Assembly (NCBI RefSeq): GCF_018687715.1
Contig: NC_056766.1
Coordinates: 13,461,001-13,525,000 of the forward strand
Source: Carya illinoinensis
Taxonomy: Eukaryota; Streptophyta; Magnoliopsida; Fagales; Juglandaceae
DNA length: 64,000 nt
Direction of reading: 5' to 3'
Under the pieces are notes generated by a model. The model did no database searches, was not told where the DNA came from, and saw nothing but the letters and a program-made list of their open reading frames with translations. A program made the translations under genes and the position numbers. Positions 1 to 12,487 of the stretch are shown one piece after another; the stretch's first letter is position 1, and every line of letters begins with the position of its first letter.

Positions 1-1588
1 GAATAAACTGGCTTAAGTTCAACATGATTTTGAAAACTCTTACCTTGACTTCCTTTAACAAAAACAATACCTTTGGAGGTTGTGGCAGCTGATGATGAGA
101 CCAATTTTTCTTTCCCTTTAGAAGTCATGTACCCTAGGCCAGTGCTGTCACTACTCTTTTTTTGAAAACTCAACATTTCTTCTAATTTTTGTGTTGCTGT
201 TTTTTCTTCAATCTTTTCTAATTCCTTTTCTAGTGCAATATTTTGATTCTTTAATCTGGCTATTTCACTCTCATAAATTTTTAAAGTTTCAGATATGTTG
301 TTTTTCTCACTCTCCATATCAGTGAACTTCTTATACAGCTTCTTGTTGAGTTTCTTTAATTTGATCATTTCTTCACACACATCATTGTAAGCCTCCTGTA
401 AACTCAGTTCTTGACCAATATCAACAATTGATACATTTGAATCACTGTAATCACAACTACTTTCAGATTTTGTCAGTGTAATTTCAGGAAAATCATTCAC
501 AATAGTAGAGAAAGCCATAAAATATTTTTCATCATCAGAAGATGAGTTTGAACTTTCAGAATCTGAAATATCGCTAAGTGTGACATTCAACGCTTTCCCT
601 TTGTTTTTCTTGAAGTTTGGACACTCAATTCTTATATGACCATACCCAGAACATTTATGACACTGAACTTTATCCTTTTTCTCAGTTTTTTCTTTCTTCC
701 AATTTTCAGATTCATTTTTCTTAACAAAAATAATTTTTCCTCGTTTTTGTTTACCATTTTCTTTATTAAACATGAATTTTCTGAATTTTCTAGCAAGTAA
801 AGCAATCTCTTCATCATTTAGACTTTCTTTATCAGAAACATTTTTATAATTTTCTTCTATAGTCTTTAAAGCAATGGACTTACCTTTTCTTGTTTGAGGA
901 AGTGAAGATTCATATGTTTGCAAAGAACCTACCAATTCTTCCACCTTTATTGCATCCAGATCTTTACTTTCTTCAATTGCAGTAACTTTGGGACAAAATC
1001 TTTCAGGTAAAGACCTTAGAATTTTCCTTACAACTCTTGAATGTTCCACCTTTTCTCCAAGATTAAACCTGGAATTCACAATATCATTCAGTTTAGCATA
1101 AAAGTCATTAAAACTTTCTTCTTCCAGCATTTTAATCTCTTCAAATTTAGAAGTTAGCAATTGTAATTTTGAGTTCTTCACAATTTTTGTTCCTCATGTG
1201 TAACCTCTAGGATATCCCATGCCTCTTTTGCAATCTCACACATGGAGATTCTCTTAAATTCTTCTGGAGATACAGCCATGAATATAGCATTCAGCCCCTT
1301 GCTATTCTAATTACAATTGGTGATTTCTTCTTTCGTCCAATCATCAATATTTGTTTCTAGTCTGATCCATCCTCGTACAACCAAGTACCACACTCGCTCA
1401 TCCAATGCTTTGAGAAAGGCTCGCATGCATACTTTCCAATATGCATAATTTTCACCATTGAAGTGTGGTGGGGCAGTCAATGATGATATATTGCAGGGGC
1501 ATGGATCACACTCGAAAGAGTGAACCACGCTCTGATGCCAATTGAAATTCCCAACGTACCCCTGTAAAACCATGAAATTGTCTTCCAA
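1..1588 (-). pseudogene. Ty1/copia gag, copia element 1, runs off the left edge
   Basis: Gag of a copia retrotransposon, the protein that forms the particle and packages element RNA. The N-terminal part (1588 down to about 1200) has the copia gag signature PPHFNGENYAYWKV. After a one-base frameshift near 1190-1200 the frame stays open to the window edge. That stretch contains a CCHC zinc knuckle (C-x2-C-x4-H-x4-C, 621-662), then a Ser/Asp-rich stretch and a long heptad-like Lys/Glu/Leu region (about 390-180), probably coiled coil. Protease and polymerase would lie left of position 1. The primer site and LTR directly upstream fix the orientation. A long open frame with one visible lesion suggests a fairly young copy. 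The family call is confident; the exact copia lineage is not. Confidence 0.85.
1526..1540 (-). promoter_or_regulatory. Primer-binding site, copia element 1
   Basis: On the minus strand this reads TGGCATCAGAGC, one base away from the usual plant copia site TGGTATCAGAGC, which pairs with initiator methionine tRNA. It lies just inside the 5' LTR and primes minus-strand DNA synthesis. Confidence 0.8.
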
Positions 1589-2363
1589 TTTCCTTGAATG
1601 AAAAAGTTAGACCTCACTTATCAAGATTATGAAACGAATCAAATACTTTAAAATAAATAATCAAACTTGCAAGACACAACAATTGGTTACGAAGGGAAAC
1701 CCTTTAAAGAACTCTTTAAAGGTAAAACCCTACGGGGTAGCCAAACCCAGGAAAGTCAATCTTATTATTTCAAGAACAATTACAAGCAATAATCAATTAC
1801 AAAACTTTTGCAATTCGACTCTCTTACTTGCCTAGACAAACGATCCGTTTTGTCTTCTACCACAGTAGCAGCCAAAACCTCTGGCGATCTTCAAATGTTG
1901 ACTTCCCTTCTGGAACTCTAGAGGCTGAAATCCAATCGATGTTGCTTTATCCTCAAAGCACGATCACACTCAAGAAGATATGAAAAATCCCATGAAAATT
2001 CTCAAGTGAATTTTCTCTCATAAATGCTCAGAATATTCTCTCTAAAATTCGTGGCTCAAAGTCCTTAAAAAGATACAAAATCGAAACCCTTTAAATAGAA
2101 ATTCTGGAAAGAGTTCTAGTCGCAATAGGACTCTGCTGACGGTTAGCAACAGATGAAAAAATGCGTCCCGACGGACAGCTAACATTTCATGATAACTTCT
2201 TCTATTATAGACTAAACTCTGTTTAGATGTCTTCTGGATAAGTGCAAAACTATCAGAACTCGATTTTGACTTCGGGAACTTATCTAAACAACTCCTAAAA
2301 CTTCTAGATAGACTCAATATTGTTTAGATACAAATCAATACTTATTTTTACATTCATCCAACA
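1543..2363 (-). repeat. 5' LTR of copia element 1
   Basis: An 821-base segment bounded by TG and CA on either reading. It adjoins the primer site and ends on the plus strand in ATCCAACA. A TATA-like box (minus strand CTATTTAAAG, about 2088-2100) lies in mid-LTR as expected for the promoter. The partner LTR is outside the window, so both ends are inferred from the TG...CA rule and not from an alignment. Confidence 0.65.
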
Positions 2364-3000
2364 ATACTAAATAATATGATAAGATAAGTCTTATCATTTA
2401 CTCATCTAATCCTAGCCAATTTTTGCCTTTACAGTTTGTTTGATGACAACTTGAAGATAGACTAGGTCTTTCATATTTGAATCCTTCACTTGCCTTTCCT
2501 TGCCAACCTGGAGGTCTATTCGTGTTGGACTTTCTCTAGAACCTCCCAGTTGTTAAGAAGTAGAGAGAGAGCCCATTTCAAGGTCACAAATGTTGTATCT
2601 GTGATAGCTAAGATAAGAGTCTACAAAAGTGGCAAGGTTAGAGATCGATTAGAATATCCCTTTAAGACCATCGTCGAGTGAGTGAGTATCGAGTATTGGG
2701 AAGTATGTTTGTACATATATGCAGCTTGAGATCATAGACTAGTGTTTGTAAATAGTTCACAAGAAACTTGAATCGTAATAAACTACTGCTTGAAACATAC
2801 AAAGGTCTCAATCCACTGAAATACTTAGGAGACAGAAGAAATCACACTTTCAAATGTTAAAGCAATTACTTATCCTGTTGTTAGTTTCTATTTGTGGGGT
2901 CATTTTTCTATATATGATGTTACCAATGCCTATTCTACTAGATACTAGTGGATAATTGATTAATTATTTTGGTTAACAAAAATATAAATAATGAACGTAC
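2364..3000 (-). other. P450 intron start and unclassified sequence
   Basis: Position 3000 starts a minus-strand GT donor directly after the P450 exon. The rest, down to the copia LTR, holds no convincing reading frame. Part of it (about 2650-2850) resembles LTR-type sequence but could not be assigned. The second P450 exon with the haem-binding region is not here; it is either lost or left of the window behind copia element 1. Confidence 0.4.
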
Positions 3001-3470
3001 TAGGCAAGTAGCTTTGGTGATCGTATCAGCATCAAAACTGGAAATATCATCGTTATGATTTGTGACAAAGGATAGCAACACATCCATAAAATCTTGGTGT
3101 CTATTCTTCACCTCACTTGAGAGCTTTGTTTGTTTATGTTTTTCTAGGAAACCTATAAACACATGATCCATTTCTCTTGCGATTTTCTCCATGGCCCTCT
3201 AGTCCCCACCCAAGTCCGACCACCTTAGCTATGGAAGTGCATCTGACACCACAACTTCTGTGGTGAACACCATGAAATCTATCAATGCTTTCCGGCAGCA
3301 GAGATCATTTTCTTCGGCCTTATCTTTAGTGGCGGCCCAAGCAAATTGGTTCCCTACAACCATCCTAAATATAGTGTTTAGCGTGATGTTGCCAAACCAT
3401 CTCTTCATCTCCACCAAATGAGCTTGTTGTTATTAACCAAGAGTTGATATGTTTCTTTTATAGATATGTT
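3001..3470 (-). pseudogene. Cytochrome P450 (CYP82-like), 3' part of exon 1
   Basis: Reading leftwards, the translation shows VEMKRWFGNITLNTIFRMV, then a helix region ending in DADTITKATCL and an immediate GT splice donor. This is the usual place of the CYP82 intron, just before the oxygen-binding I-helix segment. CYP82 enzymes are ER-anchored monooxygenases of specialised metabolism. A one-base deletion in a T run just before VEMKRW shifts the frame. The 5' half of the exon is at 23801-24270, separated by the nested insertion; target-site duplications atgtt (3466-3470) and acgtt (23801-23805) mark the cut. The haem-binding cysteine region is missing from the window, so no active enzyme is possible. 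Confidence 0.85.
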
Positions 3471-6400
3471 TGTAACAGTCCGCTTAAAATTCAATGATGG
3501 AATTTTTATACGCTTAAGGAACCTCATGAGAGCCCTATAAATTTTTGTGAATCGACCAATCGTGTAGGTTTTAGTCTGTCAACATAGTCAATGTTACCAC
3601 TCACTATAGTGCCAGAAGCGTAGTTTTATTTATTTGAAATAATTAGAAGTATCAAAATTTGATATAGTTTTTGGCATTAGACTCAGTTGATTATTTAGGA
3701 TGTTATGGCACAATAATCTCATTTTCAGTTTTCAGACGAAATGCTTGTTCGAAAATACATTTGTTTATTTTGAGGCACTTTAAGATTGTAAACGCGTTGT
3801 CTGAATATTTAGAATTTTACAGTGCAAAGTTTATTTTTTACTTTCCAAGAGTGAATAGTAATCTTAATAATAGCGCCAAGTGCAGTATTTTTAAAATTAC
3901 AGTGTGGAATGTCCAAATTAGATCAGAAATGTTTTATTTGGACATTTGGCAAGATTTTAGCAACAATTGATGAATAGTATTGGAGACTTGACACCAAGAG
4001 GAACCATGAGATGGATTTTGAAGGAATAAATATGTGAATCATGCCACCTAAGCATAACCATTTTCCATCCAACCATCCAAATTATGCTGAATCAAAGAGA
4101 GTTTCAACCCTAGTGAAATCCTAAATAGTTGGAATTCAACTTAAATCTCAACAGCTTGGTTGAAAATCAAAACCCTAAATGATTTCGCCAAACCCTAAAG
4201 TTGTCCTCCAAACCCTATTTGATCTGATTTCTAGTGTTATATTTAATCACTTGATTAAATCATTTCAACATGCTATTAATTTCTCAAATTCATATTATGG
4301 TATCATTATCTAACATTTTAATCTTTTAAATTTTGATTGGGTCAAGAAAAATTAGATTTGGACTTGATAGCATGTTAAACCCTAACCAAACCCTCTTTAA
4401 ACCCCAAATGAAGCCCGCTTTTTAAGGGCCTATTAAGGCACATGAATTTTTGCCACCTTGGCAAAAATTTTGAAGGAAGTTTTCTCCTACCCATGCTAGA
4501 CCAACCTTTGCTCTTGGCAGCCTAAAATAATCACCTGATGTGAGAGGAAGATCCACCTCACTCCCCCTCACCATTTGCACCTTTTTGTGACATAATCACC
4601 ATCTATCAAGGTGTCACTCAAGCCTATACTTCACTTTTCATAAATCTAATATGCGTGCAAGGTACCCTTCCACTAACTTCACCACTTCTCGTTCCCATTC
4701 TTGGAGAGAACAGTTAGAAGCTCTCTCGAGTAGTTTTCTGAACATTTTTTCATGACATTTTGTGAACCATTGTATATATTTTTTCACAATGATTCTAGCA
4801 TAAATGTTGTTCATTTTTTAGTCTAGTTTTTGTGAGTACCTTTTTTGTTTGATTTCTTGATCATTTGTTCAATTAACAATTGTTTTAACAATGAAAAGGT
4901 TATCCTGGGTGATAATTTGTAAAGTGTGTTGTATTGTGGAGTTTTTGACCAAGCTAATGGACAAATCTTGGTCTAGAATTTTTATGGAGTGTTTCTTCAA
5001 CATGTTTATATGAATGGTTTTTGGAGACTAGTTGCATGATTAAAGCTTTTGATGAAAGATTTACTTAAACCTAAAATGAGAAACTGGAAGGGGAAAAGTA
5101 GTTTTTGTTTTAAGAAAATTTGGATCTTTTGTGGTCTATTCTTACTCCAATGGCTTTGATAAATTTGTTTGATGATAGTAGTTGATATTTGAGTTTAAGA
5201 CAAAATTAATGTAAATTTTGATACTTTTTGAGTTAGAATGTGAAATCCTTAAATTATGGATAAAATGATCATTTTCCCACATGCAGAGGGTAAAATGGTC
5301 ATTTTTCTATATGTAGATGGTAAAACGGTAATTTTACTCTAGGTTAGCAATTTCATATTTCTAATTGTTTGATAAAATTTCTAACTTTTAGAATTCCTAC
5401 TTTCAATTTTTTGAGTTTCGTGCTTAATCCTAGTAACACGGCAATCCCTATAAGTTAGCTCTTAACTTACTGTCAGATTATTGTGTATGTGTGATGGGTA
5501 AGAAAACTACAATTTATGTGTGTATATATATATTATCATATATGCCATATCACTACATGTTTATATGTTATACATATTATATTTTGTCACGAAACACTTA
5601 TATGTTATATAATTTATTCTGTCATGTATTTCTATTTGTTACAACTATGTCATGTTAAGTAATGCTATCTATTACACGTATGTCATGTCACATAATATTT
5701 TCTATTATACATTATGTCATATTACGAAATGTTGTGTATTATATGTTATGCCATGTTATGAAATATTGTCTGTTATATTTTATGCTATGTTATGAAATAT
5801 TGTCTATTACATATTATATTATACACTCATGTTCATGTCTTTTTACATTACATCAAGGCTTTTGTCCTTTCATTTCATTTCACGTTTCATCTCGAGTATA
5901 GTTTGTGTATCTCGGGAATTGCCTTTCAAGTCATGTTAAGTCTATATACGTCTATTATAACTCTAAGTGCTAAGATGACGTAATATCCTAGTGGAACTCC
6001 TTTGTTTACATTGGAGTGTCTAAACTAGTGTGAAATTCTATGGGTTGACAAGGTAAAGATCAAAAAACTGTGAATGAGACCTAATTAACATGTCACCGAA
6101 GCACAGCAAGCACTTACTCCGATGGTGTAACATTTCAAATTCATGTTATACATACTTGTGTAGGTGTGGGCTGGTGTAGATACCTGACATAGGATACATA
6201 CAGTACATGTGTCCACAGCAGGTGCAGGTACCTATGAACTGGAACGTACCATATGTGTGTACACACCAGGTATAGATACTTGTGAACTAGCACATATGTT
6301 AACACACTCACACCAGGTATAGATACTTGTGTTGTTATGGAGTAATCGACAAGGACACACGGCTCAAGAGAACCGGTTTAGCACCTACTTTTATTTATCA

Positions 6401-7130
6401 AACTTATTGAACAAGATTCCAAGTTCATGTATTTCACATTCATACTATGTTTTAAGTTCACTTTTAGTCATGTTTCAAGTTCATGTTCAGTCCATATTTC
6501 AGTTCAAGTTCATGTTATTCAAATCAAATTCATGTCATGTCAAGTTTCAAGTTCAATTCACGTTTCAATTCAAGTTATGTCAGTTTATACCATATTACAT
6601 GTCAAGTTATTTTATGCTTGTTTATGACTTTGATTTTGCATTCATCCCTTTACTGTCATGCATGCATCATTAACCTATGTTGAAATTCTATGTTAACTTG
6701 CTAAAATTTGTACTCAAGTCTCACCATTATAGTCTCAACTACCACTCCCTTTGAATGGTAGGAGATGTGTCAAGTCGAAGAGAGGGAATGAGCCTGACTA
6801 ATTGGAGGAGGTCGATTAGGCAAGGGTAGCGTGACGCAGAGCTCGTGGCCTCCTTAGCTAGATTTTTGTACAATATTATGCCATCGTTGGTCGAGTTATG
6901 CAAGTTACTCGATGAACTAGCCAAGTAGTTATATTTTTAGTTTTGTAATTATGGAGTTCGGTCTCCCATGCTTTTGAGATTATAGTCTTCTAAGACATGT
7001 AATATAATCATAGATGCTTATCTTGTTAGTATACATAGATCATGTTTTAAGTATTTGGCATATTATTAATTTGGTGTATAGTGTTGCTCATAAAAATTAT
7101 CCACTATGATTTTTGCATAATATATGTTCG
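3471..7130 (+). mobile_element. Coding-free TGT...ACA element E1, left part (probable solo LTR)
   Basis: Starts TGTAACAGTCCGC inside the P450 exon and resumes at 23687-23800, ending GGGCATCACA; net length is about 3.8 kb. It is flanked by atgtt/acgtt duplications. The sequence is clearly related to the reverse complement of 58407-63106, including the ends and the 'ggtaaaatggtcatt' repeats near 5262-5345. No protein domain is visible in any frame. The terminal TG...CA, the 5-bp duplication and the length suggest a solo LTR of a long-LTR gypsy lineage (Tat/Ogre type). A large non-autonomous element is the alternative. Orientation is guessed from a CT-rich leader-like stretch near 4550-4740. Confidence 0.65.
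5500..6680 (+). repeat. Degenerate CATG-rich and short tandem repeats within E1
   Basis: Many short variants of tatgtcatgt/catgttatg (5540-5830) and ttcatgtttcaagttcatg (6420-6600), plus a partly repeated block around 'ccaggtatagatacttgtg' (6260-6330). The matching region of E2 (58970-59490, reverse strand) is expanded differently. Short open frames here are repeat artefacts. Confidence 0.6.
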
Positions 7131-8291
7131 TGTTGCCCAGATGACTAACACAAGAGGAAGGTGAATTGAGTTGTATTAAAAAAAATAACAATTATAAATC
7201 AAATATACAATATAAAATATAAACAAAATATGAAATAATAATAAATATAAGGAGTAAGGGTAAGAGAGAAGCAAACTCACTATGTTAACGAGGTTCGGCC
7301 CCACTGCTTACGTCCTCGCCTCAAGCTACCCCTTGAGAATTTCCAAATTCAGTATTCAACCTCCTTCAGGTGGAGATAGAAACCTATTACACCTTTGAAC
7401 AATACCACTACAAAGGATCCGTGTAGAACACCCTCTACACTTGCAATCACCTTACACGTGGTGATTCAACTATTCCCTGTATAGAACACTTTCTACACGC
7501 ACAAGGGTTAAACACACATTTTTACTGATACAAGAGCTGAGAGTGGGTACGTTATCAAAAAACACTCCTCAATGAGTGAAATAAAAACAATACAGCGCAA
7601 ACTATATCTCTAAAAATGAACAAGGATTAAGGCTCAATGCTTAGAGAAGAGAGAATGAAAGTTTTGAATGAATGTTGTATGCTCTTGGTGTTGTAAATGT
7701 GAAGCTCTCAAATGATCTATTTATAGGCATATTTGAAATTTAAAAAGACTCACATGTCAAATACAACATCATTAACTTTTTCAAAAAATTCAAATAAAAG
7801 GTCTTCTTTTTTAATTGTCAAAGACAACATCATTCATTTTTCAAAAACTTCAAACATAATCTTTTACTTTTGGTATATGACAAAAGGAGCACACTTTACT
7901 TTTCAAATATTTCAAATCTAATCCTTTTACTTTTTGCATATGACAAAAGAAACATCAATTACTTTTGAAAATATTCAAATAAAACATGCACATGTGAAAG
8001 ATGACAATCAATCATCTTTAATATTTTCAAAATTCAAACCTTTAATCATGTAATGCACATGTGAAAGATGATAATCAATTATCTTTCAAAATTTTCAAAT
8101 TTAATTTTCAAAATATTCATGCACACATGGAAAATGTATTTTACTGCTCTATGATAAAATATTAATTTTGAGCCTTAATTCTAATTTCAAATTTTTAAGA
8201 GATTTACAACATTACTCTATGACTTTAATGTGAACTTGTTCTCTTCTTGCTCATGCTTGTTTCTTTGATGTGCTTAACTCCATTGTGTAGA
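7131..8291 (-). repeat. 3' LTR of copia element 2, distal part
   Basis: Matches 22421 onward. It ends (minus reading) in GGGCAACA at 7131. A TATA box, CCTATAAATAGA on the minus strand, is at 7716-7727. The LTR is cut at 8291, where gtaga (8287-8291) is the duplication made by the Athila-like insertion, and resumes at 16419. Confidence 0.88.
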
Positions 8292-10692
8292 TGACTCACT
8301 CAAAAATGAGTAGCACTAATGCTATCCCAAGTGCAGGAGGATGTCGTGTAATAATTAGGAATAAATTCCTAGATCGTCTCCTCAGGGAAAGGTTACTTAA
8401 AATTAAACTTGTTGAAAAATGTGAAAAACTTCACAAAGAGAAAATAAGAGGATGATATGTACAATGGATGGAAAAGTGCAATGAAAATCAAAATTTACTG
8501 GTCGTGAACCAGATTCATGTTTGTTTGTTGGATTTAAGTGTAGCGATGAAATGTAAGGAATTAAAATGCAAGAAAGTAAATTAAAATTGCTGAAATTAAT
8601 AGACTGAAATTTAAAGGAGCAAGAAAAATAAATGACATTAATTTAAATAGAGGAATTAAAGGTGCAAGGAAAAATAAATGACAGTAATTTAAATAGACAG
8701 AAATTAAAGGTGAAAGGAAAAATAAAAGTGCATGAAGAAAAATAAACTTGCAAACTCCAAACAACGAACACAAACGAGAGAACGGAAAAAGAAAGCTCAA
8801 TGCTACAACCGAAAGAATAAAAACTAAATATGAGAAGTAAAACAAGTAAACAAGTAAACAAAAAATGAAAGTGAAACAAGTAAACAAAAACTAAAACTTT
8901 ACGTGATGCTACTACTAGATTCTAAACAGAAAATAAAACAAGAAAACAATACACTAAATGAAAACTTCCGTGCCATTGCTTCTAAACAGAAAAATAAAGC
9001 AACTGAACTCCTAAAACAATTACCACCAAACAAACAAGTAAACAACTTAACAAGTAAACAACTGAACAAGTAAACAACTAGTCCGAATGAGAAAACAAAG
9101 AAAACAGAAAATAAACAACCTTCCTATGCTGTCCGAATGAGAATAAAAAGAAAAACAACAAGTTCAACTCCCCTAAAACTCCTAAGTCCGAAATGAAAAG
9201 TATAACAAAAACAAAACTAAACTAAGCTACTGTCCGAATCCCCCCAGCTGGTCTCACTCCAGCTCAAGTGGAAGTCCCAACCAAAACAAAATAAGAAAGG
9301 CCCCACTAAGCTACTGCCCGAGAGAGTACTTCAAGCTCCTACCCCCACTCCTGCTACTCGAAAACATAAAACTAAAAACTCCCCCTGGAAACAACTTCCA
9401 TCGTTTCAACAAAAAGAAAAGAAACTTTAAACTAAGCTACTGCTCCTAAAAATCCCCTCCTCTTCATTTCATTCTTTCCTTTTATAGCCGTGTGTTGCTG
9501 TGTTCATTGCATGTGTAATGTGGTTGCATTGTGATTTTCTTTCTTGCTGCAGCAGCTTTCCAATCCCGCCGAAAAAAAAGAATGCCCTTTTCTTTAATCA
9601 CAGCTAATCTCCAACCGGTATTACTCTCCCTCAAAAACATTTCTGAAAGATTCCGTGCTGCTGCTTCTTGCTTCAGCCGCCCCTCTCTTGACTAAACTCC
9701 ACTCATTACTCTCTTCTCTATCACTCGGCTATTCAGATTCTTCTCCTTGTCCCCCACCTTTCACCTTCACTTTTCTTTTGTTCCACCTTGAATTGTCGTC
9801 CATCATTATATATATATATATATAATTCACATCAAGCACACCTTTCACTCCTTCATCTCGCACACTCCACTTTCCACTCCTTTATTCCTTTTCCACTCAT
9901 TCTTCCACTCACCCCATAGCCCCACTTGTCTTCCACTTGCCTCTTGATTATTCTCCAATCTTCACATGCATTGAATACAACTATTCCACTTCAATTCCGA
10001 TCGGTTGAGTGCTGTGTTCTGCTTCATCTTTTATCATATGTTCTCCCAATTTTGGCAACATATTTTCTGCATCCATGTTCCATTTGCCGTGTGCTGCTAT
10101 TTGGATGTGCAACCAGAATTTTCTGAAAACAATGTTGTTGTATTATCAAAGATCCCATAGTCCCATGCCATCATCTTCGAGAGATCTAGTCATTTTCACA
10201 ATAGAATAAACAAGATCCTTGTGAGTACAACTTCATGGTAAATCTCTAAGTGCGGTAGCTGCTGGAGGAAACATATTAAAAAAATGGAGACAAAAAAATA
10301 TATCTTTGAGTAGATTGTAGAAGAAGTGTTCCTTTTCTTTCTTTCCACCTTTTCTCATCAAACAAATGGATTTTATTTTTTTCTTTAAAAATCACAACTC
10401 GTATTTATTCTTATTAATTATTTTTCCATCTAAAATCAATGATAACGTCACGAAGAATTTAATTAAGCTCAGGATCAGAGCTCCCAAAATTCCCATGACC
10501 ATTGGATTTAGGAGCAGTAATCAATAGTTGGTAGAATTCAAGCATAAATTCATGCTTTTAATCAATTAAAATCACAACTTTGATTTATTCACTTTAACCA
10601 TTTTTTTCATTTAAAACCAATAATAATGTCATGATGAATTTAAAATACATTGGTTTTAAATAGCTAAAATATACAATATTTCAGCTCAATCA
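8292..10692 (-). repeat. 3' LTR of the Athila-like element
   Basis: 2401 bases, TGACTCACTC...CTCAATCA. On the minus strand a TATA box GGCTATAAAAGG lies at 9478-9489, which divides it into about 1.2 kb of U3 and 1.2 kb of R-U5. It contains nine TA units near 9807, against thirteen in the other LTR. Its last 91 bases (8292-8382) match the U5 end of the Athila element at 46741-55518, not the end of its own 5' LTR. Reading frames inside it are duplicated exactly at 14274 onward and have no recognisable domain. Confidence 0.9.
9478..9489 (-). promoter_or_regulatory. TATA box of the Athila-like 3' LTR
   Basis: GGCTATAAAAGG on the minus strand, followed by purine-rich then CT/AC-rich leader sequence. 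The identical site is at 15191-15202 in the 5' LTR, which would drive the element's RNA. Confidence 0.7.
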
Positions 10693-10703
10693 CACCCCCC
10701 AAC
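10693..10703 (-). promoter_or_regulatory. Polypurine tract of the Athila-like element
   Basis: Minus strand GTTGGGGGGTG, directly before the 3' LTR start TGATTGAGC. It primes plus-strand DNA. The same motif stands at 54214-54224 before the right LTR of the Athila element. Confidence 0.8.
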
Positions 10704-11635
10704 TAGCATTTTGCTAATCCTTGAGCAAAATAGTGAAAATTAATTGAGATGAACATTGCATAAAGCTCGAAATTCAAACAAAAACATTCAAACATAATTC
10801 TGAATTCTCACAAAAAATTGATTCATGACTACTCAACACCAGGAGTTGTATTCACAAGGAAAGTCTCAACAATTGTTCACATAGAATTGGGGCAAATGTA
10901 TCAGAACTCGGATATGTGTGTGTGGCTAAACTTCTGTATGTTCCTCACTAATAAACATGATTTATCATAGGATTTTTCAACCTTAAGATTAATCATTATT
11001 GATTCTAACTACCTCAAAGCCTAAGGGACTAGCAGTTTTCACGCCAACTCTGTTTAAAGGTTGATCATTCAACCCCCAAAGTTTTGGGTAACTGTTTCTA
11101 ACCCTTTATTTAGGAAAACTTACACGATTTTTTTTTTCTTTTCTTTTTCTTTTCTTTTCTTTTCCTTTTTTTTTTTATTTTTTTTATTTTTTATATAAGG
11201 CTCGGTAGTCCTGCAGTTTACTTCTCCTGTTTTAAATCAATGAACATTAATGAGGAACACTACAAGTGTAAGCATGTGCAAAATGTTCTTTCAAAACTTG
11301 CCCTTCATTCTATATAAATTATACTAATTCTCATTTTTGTAAATATCGCATCCCGGTGTTTCAAATCACTCCTCAACAAAATATGATGCATCATAAGTCA
11401 TGTTCTATGTTTAAGGTTGAAAATAAATCTTCACAAAATAATTCCGCTCAACTACTCCACCAAGATACTCAAATTTCACAAAAAATGCCAGAAGTGTGTG
11501 TTAATCGTGCACCTCACAAATTTTTTTATTTTTATTTTTATTTTTTATTTTTTAATTATTTATTTATTTATTTATTAATTTTTTTTTTAATTAAATTTTT
11601 TTTTTTTTTTTTAAAACACATTTTCAACAGAAAAC
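10704..11635 (-). other. Non-coding 3' region of the Athila-like element
   Basis: Matches 53386-54213 of the Athila element in reverse, for example the stretch around 'tgatgcatcatattttgttga' (11380-11400). It contains T-rich simple repeats at 11131-11190 and 11520-11612. No supported gene. It probably holds the untranslated region between the coding part and the polypurine tract. Confidence 0.6.
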
Positions 11636-11671
11636 TCTCCCCCCAACTAAATGTGACATTGTCCTCAATGT
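11636..11671 (-). other. Polypurine-tract-like motif, downstream border of the cassette
   Basis: On the minus strand it reads GAGGACAATGTC, then TAGTTGGGGGGAGAG. A close relative lies at 12821-12857. The Athila element has one such motif after pol (about 53294-53323). The doubling brackets the extra ORF. Confidence 0.6.
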
Positions 11672-11811
11672 TCAGCAATGAATATTCGATTAAACAGATA
11701 TTGAAAATGATTAAACAGAGAGGAAACAAATTCACTTGAGCTATTCGAGTGCACAAAAGGAGTAGATTTCTGTCAAAGTTAAAAACATAACAGAAAACAA
11801 CAGAAGGAAAA

Positions 11812-11909
11812 ACAAAACAACACAAAACAAAATAAACAAAATACAAAACAAAATAAACAAAATACAAAACAAAATACAAAATAAACAAAATAAACAAAAT
11901 ACAAAACAA
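11812..11909. repeat. Simple repeat of aaacaaaata/acaaaac units
   Basis: About 100 bases of near-tandem 'acaaaacaaaataaac' units, followed by an A/T run to 11936. It lies just downstream of the cassette ORF stop and may be a slippage product. Confidence 0.7.
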
Positions 11910-11933
11910 GTAAGAAATTTTTTTTTTTTTTTT

Positions 11934-12371
11934 TTACATAAACTTGAGGTTTTTAGCCTCAAGTTTGAGACGCTCATGCTCTTCATACAGCATCAGGTCA
12001 TCCTTAGCCATGGGGGCTGGCAAGCGGAATGAAGAATCTAAAAGAGATTTCAAATGTCTATTCTTCTGTCGTTCGATTCCTTCCCTTATGTGAGCCTCTT
12101 GTGCAATTCGTTGAAGTACAACGATTTGTTCTTTCAGCCTTTCAAACTCATTGTTTTTGGCTTGTACCATTTGGGAAAAAGCCACAATGGAGGATGAATA
12201 GCGAGTCCCAAGACTCACCAGGTCGTAGATAGCATCTTGGTCCGACCTATTAGCCATACTATTGTTTTCTAGTTGCAGCACGGCACTTATGGTGGTTGCA
12301 GAAAGAACAGGCGGTTGGGATGCAGAAGGTCTCATGGATTGATCTAGAGGGATGCTTGAGGAATGAGCCAT
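11934..12371 (-). CDS. Unrecognised 145-residue ORF in a shared cassette
   Basis: I do not recognise this protein. It begins MAHSSSIPLDQS, has a Ser/Pro-rich N terminus (residues 1-25), then a long charged stretch (about 60-145) rich in Lys, Glu, Leu and Gln with heptad-like spacing, which predicts coiled coil. There is no signal peptide, membrane segment or zinc motif. It is in sense with its Athila-like host element, lies after the pol remnant, and has its own TATA-like CTATAAAATC (12474-12484) about 105 bases before the ATG. A clearly homologous but stop-broken copy is in copia element 2 (17080-17553) with the same TATA-to-ATG distance. Intactness here, against stops there, hints at recent or maintained coding. 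It may be an extra structural or host-interaction protein; that is inference only. Confidence 0.6.
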   Translation of the reverse strand: MAHSSSIPLDQSMRPSASQPPVLSATTISAVLQLENNSMANRSDQDAIYDLVSLGTRYSSSIVAFSQMVQAKNNEFERLKEQIVVLQRIAQEAHIREGIERQKNRHLKSLLDSSFRLPAPMAKDDLMLYEEHERLKLEAKNLKFM

Positions 12372-12470
12372 TGACAGAAGACTAGAAACTTAAAAATGAG
12401 AAAGTTGGAAGAATGCAGATGAGTTTATGGAGATGAGAATGAAAACTTGATGCGGATTTGATGAAGTTCA

Positions 12471-12487
12471 GGATTGATTTTATAGAG
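12471..12487 (-). promoter_or_regulatory. Putative core promoter of the cassette ORF
   Basis: Minus strand CTCTATAAAATCAATCC, about 105 bases upstream of the ATG at 12371. The copia copy keeps the same box (16966-16975) at the same distance, which supports a real promoter. Confidence 0.5.

Noticed and set aside
8561..8887. Open frame of 108 codons, with an exact copy at 14274-14600
   Set aside because: It lies inside both LTRs of the Athila-like element, so the duplication is trivial. Phe/Leu/Ser-rich composition follows from A-rich repeats on the other strand; no domain.
9926..10209. Two overlapping 66-codon frames, repeated at 15647-15930
   Set aside because: LTR U3 sequence; no domain and no start context beyond chance.
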